64,000 bases of DNA from Psychrobacter sp. JCM 18903. GTDB lineage: Bacteria > Pseudomonadota > Gammaproteobacteria > Pseudomonadales > Moraxellaceae. The notes beneath the pieces are model-generated. The model was not told where the DNA came from, searched no databases, and saw only the letters and a list, made by a program, of their open reading frames with translations. Position 1 is the stretch's first letter; each line of letters begins with the position of its first letter. The translations under genes were made by a program, and so were the position numbers. Location: positions 88,088-152,087 of the forward strand of contig NZ_BAWJ01000009.1 of assembly GCF_000586475.1 (NCBI RefSeq), read 5' to 3'. This document shows positions 59,817-64,000 of this stretch, piece by piece.

Positions 59817-60982
59817 ATGACGAACAATACAGATAGTATGAAGGCGACAGTCGACACAGAGACTTGGCAACTTAATGCCTTAACAGAAGCGCTTGGTGAC
59901 CTCACGTTAACGGTTAATGACAGCCTGTCTGTTGGTCGTGGCAGCGACAATGACGTGGTACTTGGTAGCAAGCAAGTATCGCGTAATCATGCGGTGTTAA
60001 GCATCTTAGATGGTCGATTGTATGTCAAAGATTTAGACTCATCGAACGGTACATTTATCAACGAGCAGCGTATCGAAGGTAATACATCGAGCCTTTTACA
60101 AGTAGATGATACCATTGGATTTGCCAGTTTCAGCTTTCAGGTAAACGCGCCACTTGCTACTACAGATACTGATGTATTAGCGCCCGTAGCAGTAGAGGAT
60201 TCAGTGGCTGAGACTGAGACAGTGGTTGCTGAAACGACTGCCGAAATGCAGGCTGTCGAAGACTCGACGGTGAGTGAACCTGTTGTTCATGAATCAGTAG
60301 CAAAAGAGCCGATTGTTAAGCAAACGGGCATCGAAGCTATTCTGCCTGTGACAGCTGATATGAAGACAGTACCTGTTGATACCGCCTCGGATAGAGTAGC
60401 AGACTCAGTAGGGGTAGCTGAGACCAGTGTTAAGGAAACAGTTGAACCAGTCTTACAGGAGGCGATTCAGGAGCGATTGTGAAACAAACGGGCATCAATG
60501 AAGTCTTAACGGCTATAGATAATACCGTGTCTAACACAACTGAAGCGGCACCAGTCGCTGCTGCAACTGTAGCAGATGCACAACCTGCTGTAAGTCAGCC
60601 AGAAGCCGTTACAGCGACAGAGGCGGCACCGACAGCACCTGCTCATGATACGTCATTAGTAGAGCAGTCAGCTGTACATGAAAAGCCAGCAGTTGAATCA
60701 GAGCATGACAAAACAACTAAAACTGCTCTACAAGAAGAAGCAGATCCCGACATTCTGCGAGCCAAGCAGGCGGCAACCGCACAGTTTTCTGGCACTGCCA
60801 ATCTAGGTCAATCTCGTGATCTTGGGACAGAAGGTAATAATGCGATGGATCAGGCTATCAGTAATTCAGCCAATGCAGGACAGGCAGAGAAAAAACCAAG
60901 CGGTGGTTGGTTTATTTGGGTGTTTATTGCCATTATCATTATTGCGCTAGCATTGTGGTTATTTAACATGGGCGGTGCGTAA
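59817..60982 (+). CDS. FHA-domain protein with C-terminal membrane anchor
   Basis: About 388 residues. FHA domain (about 18-115) with 'LSVGRGSDNDVVL', 'VSRNHAVL' and 'DLDSSNGTFIN', so phosphothreonine binding is expected. Then an acidic Ala/Thr/Val/Glu-rich linker of about 240 residues with two 'IVKQTGI' motifs, and a C-terminal helix 'WVFIAIIIIALALWLF' predicted to tail-anchor it with the FHA domain in the cytoplasm. A one-base deletion near 60474 (expected E-P-I-V-K-Q-T-G) splits it. ATG 59817 follows AAGGAGTT. No kinase or type VI genes are adjacent. Confidence 0.83.
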
Positions 60983-61102
60983 CCAAGTACTGACCAGTGC
61001 GTTTGAGATGCTCTAATCCAATCGAGCTTTGGTATAATTATTAGCCAATTGTTAGCTACTATCGGCTAATAGTCTAGCAACCCTCACGAATATGTCACTT
61101 TG

Positions 61103-61136
61103 ATAGCGTCAACATTCAATAGAGTGTTGACGCTAT
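61103..61136 (+). terminator. Hairpin between the FHA gene and trpE
   Basis: Perfect 12-bp stem ATAGCGTCAACA / TGTTGACGCTAT around a 10-base loop, followed by ATTTTATTT. It may end the FHA transcript or act in the trpE leader; no Trp-rich leader peptide is present, so classical attenuation is unlikely. Confidence 0.6.
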
Positions 61137-61196
61137 ATTTTATTTAACAGTCTGCTGTTTTATCTTTTGCCAATATTTTGTTAAGAGAGCATTATT

Positions 61197-62693
61197 ATGA
61201 TGAACTTTGAAGAATATCAAGCTTTTAAAGACCGTGGCTTTAGTCATGCTCCACTGATAAAAAAACGTCTAATGGACGCACAGACACCAGTATCTGTATT
61301 TTCTAAAGTACGTGATTTAAACGGCTCTGCATATTTATTTGAGTCTGTCGTAGGCGGGGGAGCGTTGGGCACGATATTCGATGATTGGTTTAGGTAGTGA
61401 TCTCATTTTGCAGTATGCCGATGGTAATATGACCGTCAAAAAAAATGACCATACCGATGTCGATGCAGTCGCTGACCCGTTTGACTATATCCGTCAGCTA
61501 ATGGCGCAATATAAGATGCCAACAGTCGAGGATATTGCAACGCTACCGAGCTTTAGCGGCGGCTTAGTAGGTTACTTTGGCTATGACATGGTGAGGGTTA
61601 TCGAGCCAAGCGTGGGTTTATCAGATGCCCCCAATCCGATGACAATGCCGGATATGTGGCTGATGCTGTCAATGAGCGTGATTGTTTTTGACAGTTTAGA
61701 AAATACGTTATCTATCATCGTTTATGCTGATTGTCACACTGAAGATGGCTATAGCAATGCCATCCGCGAGCTAGAAAAAATTGAGGAAAAACTGGCAGAA
61801 ATGCCAAATCTGAGCGCACCCGTAATGCCGACGCCGACATTTACCTCACAAACAGGCGCACAGAAATATTGTCATGATGTCAATAAAATAAAGGATTACA
61901 TTCTAGCAGGTGATGTCATGCAAGTCGTTCCTGCGCAGCGTTTGACGGCGGATTATACTGGCGATTCATTAGCAGTCTATCGTGCCCTACGGTTTTTAAA
62001 CCCATCGCCGTATTTATTCTTGGTACATGGTTACACCCTTGATGATCACAAGCGTTTCGACATTATTGGAGCATCCCCTGAGATATTATCACGTATCGAA
62101 AATGGCAAAGTGACGGTACGACCATTGGCGGGTACTCGTAGACGCGGAAAAAATGAAGCGGAAGATTTAGCGCTTGAAAAAGAGCTGCTGAGTGATAAAA
62201 AAGAGATCGCCGAGCACTTGATGCTTATCGATTTGGGTCGTAATGATATTGGCCGCGTTTGTGAATATGGCAGTGTCAAAGTCACCGAAAAGATGTTTGT
62301 CGAGCGTTATTCGCAAGTGATGCACATTGCTTCTAATGTTGAAGGGACGATATTGCCCAATAAGGATGCGTTGGATGTTTTTTGTGCGACGTTCCCCGCT
62401 GGTACGCTATCAGGTGCGCCCAAAATACGCGCCATGCAAATCATTGACGAGATAGAGCCAGTCCGTCGAACCGTCTTTGGTGGCGCAGTGGGTTATCTGG
62501 CTGGCATGGCAACATGGATACCGCCATTGCTATTCGTACTGCCGTGATGCGCCGCGGCAAGATACATATCCAAGCGGGTGCTGGGGTTGTTGCTGATTCT
62601 ATTCCAGAAGCAGAGTGGGAAGAGACCAACAAAAAAGCATTGGCGTTGGTCAAAGCGGTAAAAATGGCGTGTAATGGTTTACGGATTCGCTAG
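61197..62693 (+). CDS. trpE: Anthranilate synthase component I
   Basis: Converts chorismate to anthranilate with TrpG. N-terminal feedback domain '[20 protein letters not shown]' and C-terminal chorismate-binding domain: '[12 protein letters not shown]', 'NPSPYLFLV', '[14 protein letters not shown]', '[10 protein letters not shown]', '[12 protein letters not shown]', '[19 protein letters not shown]' and '[11 protein letters not shown]'. The frame breaks near 61360 (an extra G in a G run, one of the few apparent insertions) and near 62500 (one base missing, expected [10 protein letters not shown]). About 498 residues repaired. No other trp genes follow. Confidence 0.95.
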
Positions 62694-62824
62694 GTACTCC
62701 AGTCATAAAAACACAGTATGCCGTCAGCGTCAAAAAACAGCTTATTTTTATTTGAAAAAATAGTAACATAATCAACTATTTATATGTTTTTATTAAAATA
62801 ATCATAAAAAAGGCAAAAAAGGGC

Positions 62825-62852
62825 TTGCGTCTTTCAAAAAATTTGATAGAAT
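62825..62852 (+). promoter_or_regulatory. Promoter of the tRNA cluster
   Basis: TTGCGT (62825-62830), 16-base spacer, TAGAAT (62847-62852), followed 22 bases later by the first tRNA. Confidence 0.65.
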
Positions 62853-62874
62853 AGCCACCACTTTAAGAGAACAA

Positions 62875-62950
<76 letters not shown>

Positions 62951-63017
62951 TCTCTCTTAAAGTAGCTTTTTATGAATCTGTCTTAAACTAAAGTCATTTT
63001 TGTTTAAAGCAACCTAA

Positions 63018-63101
63018 GGTGGGATTGGGGAGCGGTCAAACCCAACAGACTGTAAATCTGTCGCGAAAGCTTCGAAGGTTCGAATCCTTCTCCCACCACC
63101 A
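63018..63101 (+). tRNA. tRNA-Tyr (GTA)
   Basis: 84 bases with encoded CCA and a long variable arm as expected of tRNA-Tyr. Acceptor GGTGGGA / TCCCACC; anticodon loop CTGTAAA gives GTA. Confidence 0.96.
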
Positions 63102-63185
63102 TACTTTTTTAAGTTTGTCATAGCGCCAAGCATACTCTTTATACTTCATGACTCTCGATTAGAGTCTTCCTGAATAAGAGTAATT

Positions 63186-63259
63186 GCGGGTGTGGTATAA
63201 TGGTAACACCTTAGCCTTCCAAGCTAATGACGCGGGTTCGATTCCCGCCACCCGCTCCA
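63186..63259 (+). tRNA. tRNA-Gly (TCC)
   Basis: 74 bases with encoded CCA. Acceptor GCGGGTG / CACCCGC; anticodon loop CTTCCAA gives TCC. Confidence 0.96.
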
Positions 63260-63378
63260 TATATACAACATCGCAAAGATTATCAATAAATCATCACGAC
63301 AGTCAGTTTTAGTATTGCTGTATCGTGATATTTTTTTTAGTAAATCCATAAGTTGTTTTTTGTGGTTATTAAAAACAT

Positions 63379-63453
<75 letters not shown>

Positions 63454-63635
63454 TTTATTGTTTAAACCTCTTGTGTTTGCTTTGCCATCTTTAAACAGTT
63501 TGTGTCGATATCGAAATTACAAAATATTGAAAATTATAAATTACAGTGTAGCAAATAATATTTAAGGGTGACACTGAGGTGTTGCCTTTTAGTGCTGTCA
63601 ATTTATTAAGTTATCAATACATGAGTAATTATATA

Positions 63636-63720
63636 AAAGTATCTAAGATGAAATTATTTAAGATAAAAGCATCTAAGATAAAAGTATCTAAGATAAAAGT
63701 ATCTAAGATAAAAGTATCTA
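63636..63720. repeat. 15-bp tandem repeat, about 5.7 copies
   Basis: Unit AAAGTATCTAAGATA. Units start at 63636, 63651 (degenerate), 63666, 63681, 63696 and 63711 (partial). The two central copies are identical and the outer ones diverged. Lies between the tRNA cluster and a strong promoter. Confidence 0.92.
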
Positions 63721-63802
63721 GGTTCGGCAGGCTCCAATATTATTAATGATTTACACTAAGATAAAGTAGTGCAACAGCGACGATGTATAATATATTGTAA
63801 TG

Positions 63803-63829
63803 TTGACTAGATTAAAAAATACGTATAAT
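63803..63829 (+). promoter_or_regulatory. Strong sigma-70 promoter reading out of the window
   Basis: TTGACT (63803-63808), a short 15-base spacer, and perfect TATAAT (63824-63829). Another -10-like TATAAT lies at 63786. The strength and long leader suggest a highly expressed gene or stable RNA operon beyond 64000. Confidence 0.6.
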
Positions 63830-64000
63830 GCTTAAACCTATGTGTGCAGCATTGAAATGCATGATCTGAGCACATATATACAGTCGTAAAGTGATCAAAC
63901 AGTTTTAGTAGATAAGCCATAGCGTCAACGGTTTGATGGTTCTGTATGCATCATGAGCCGTCAAACAGCTATTCACCGATCTTTGATTGATAAAGATTCA

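Larger units (their letters stand above)
63454..64000. other. Non-coding region downstream of the tRNA cluster
   Basis: 547 bases to the window end without a gene. Holds the 15-bp minisatellite at 63636-63720 and the promoter at 63803-63829. Downstream (about 63920-63996) are the segments ATAGC/GCTAT and TTTGA/TCAAA, able to form an RNA leader hairpin. tufB, expected after such tRNA clusters, does not start within the window. Confidence 0.5.

Noticed and set aside
61000..61196. Tryptophan attenuator upstream of trpE
   Set aside because: A hairpin is present, but no short leader frame with adjacent Trp codons exists, so a classical trp attenuator is not supported.
1..62693. Interpretation of the broken genes as true pseudogenes or programmed frameshifts
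   Set aside because: Essential genes are affected at the same rate as others, breaks lie largely in or next to homopolymers, no slippery-site plus stem-loop pattern is shared, and coding sequence resumes at once. Sequencing error explains all of them more simply.
63636..63720. CRISPR-like array
   Set aside because: Units are 15 bases and directly adjacent with no spacers; it is a minisatellite. No other array or cas gene was seen in the window.

Overview
The window reads as a chromosomal segment of a gammaproteobacterium of the family Moraxellaceae, most likely Psychrobacter. The evidence is protein-level recognition and gene order: cysM divergent from a GacS-type hybrid kinase, metX-metW, rpsB-tsf, ileS-lspA, serA divergent from a D-2-hydroxyglutarate dehydrogenase-like gene, and a Thr-Tyr-Gly-Thr tRNA cluster. 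The DNA is moderately AT-rich with many A/T-flanked terminator hairpins. No database search was possible, so the genus is an inference.

Layout. 1-5 kb: cysM (cut by the window edge) and a gacS-like hybrid kinase. 5-7.5 kb: a crotonase and a Bcr/CflA-type exporter. 7.9-12.4 kb: an unusual signalling operon made of a solute-binding lipoprotein, a membrane CheA-like kinase without the CheW-binding domain, a CheY-like regulator and two CheX-like phosphatases. 12.7-14.7 kb: rpsB and tsf. 15-24 kb: lytic transglycosylase, lrgAB, hflX, acyltransferase, tas, fkpB, a cold-shock/DUF1294 fusion and a GST. 23.8-30 kb: lspA-ileS, a thioredoxin-like protein and a GNAT/nitrilase fusion. 30.7-36.6 kb: a membrane-anchored BLUF photoreceptor, the D2HGDH-like gene/serA pair, a periplasmic HIUase and trhO. 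36.9-39.2 kb: an AT-rich restriction-modification island beside the stump of another R-M gene. 39.5-45.6 kb: a Sel1 protein, a MITE-like element, metX-metW, hemH, a membrane protein and a small acidic protein. 45.8-51.9 kb: mostly envelope and secreted proteins of unknown role. 52-62.7 kb: polA, ohr, a lipoprotein, prfC, a DUF3298-like protein, a tail-anchored FHA protein and trpE. 62.8-64 kb: four tRNA genes, a 15-bp minisatellite and a strong promoter whose gene lies beyond the window.

A dominant technical feature is that more than twenty genes, including essential ones (rpsB, tsf, ileS, polA, hemH), are broken by one- or two-base indels, nearly all apparent deletions and many in or beside homopolymers. 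Each gene resumes in the right frame straight after the break. This is best explained by uncorrected sequencing error, so these genes are annotated across the breaks as intact functional genes.

The most interesting biological content is the CheA/CheY/CheX operon with its dedicated binding lipoprotein. Next come the membrane-tethered BLUF protein, the HTH-fused cytosine methyltransferase with repeated sequence at its own promoter, the MITE-like element, and three separate 15-bp minisatellites.
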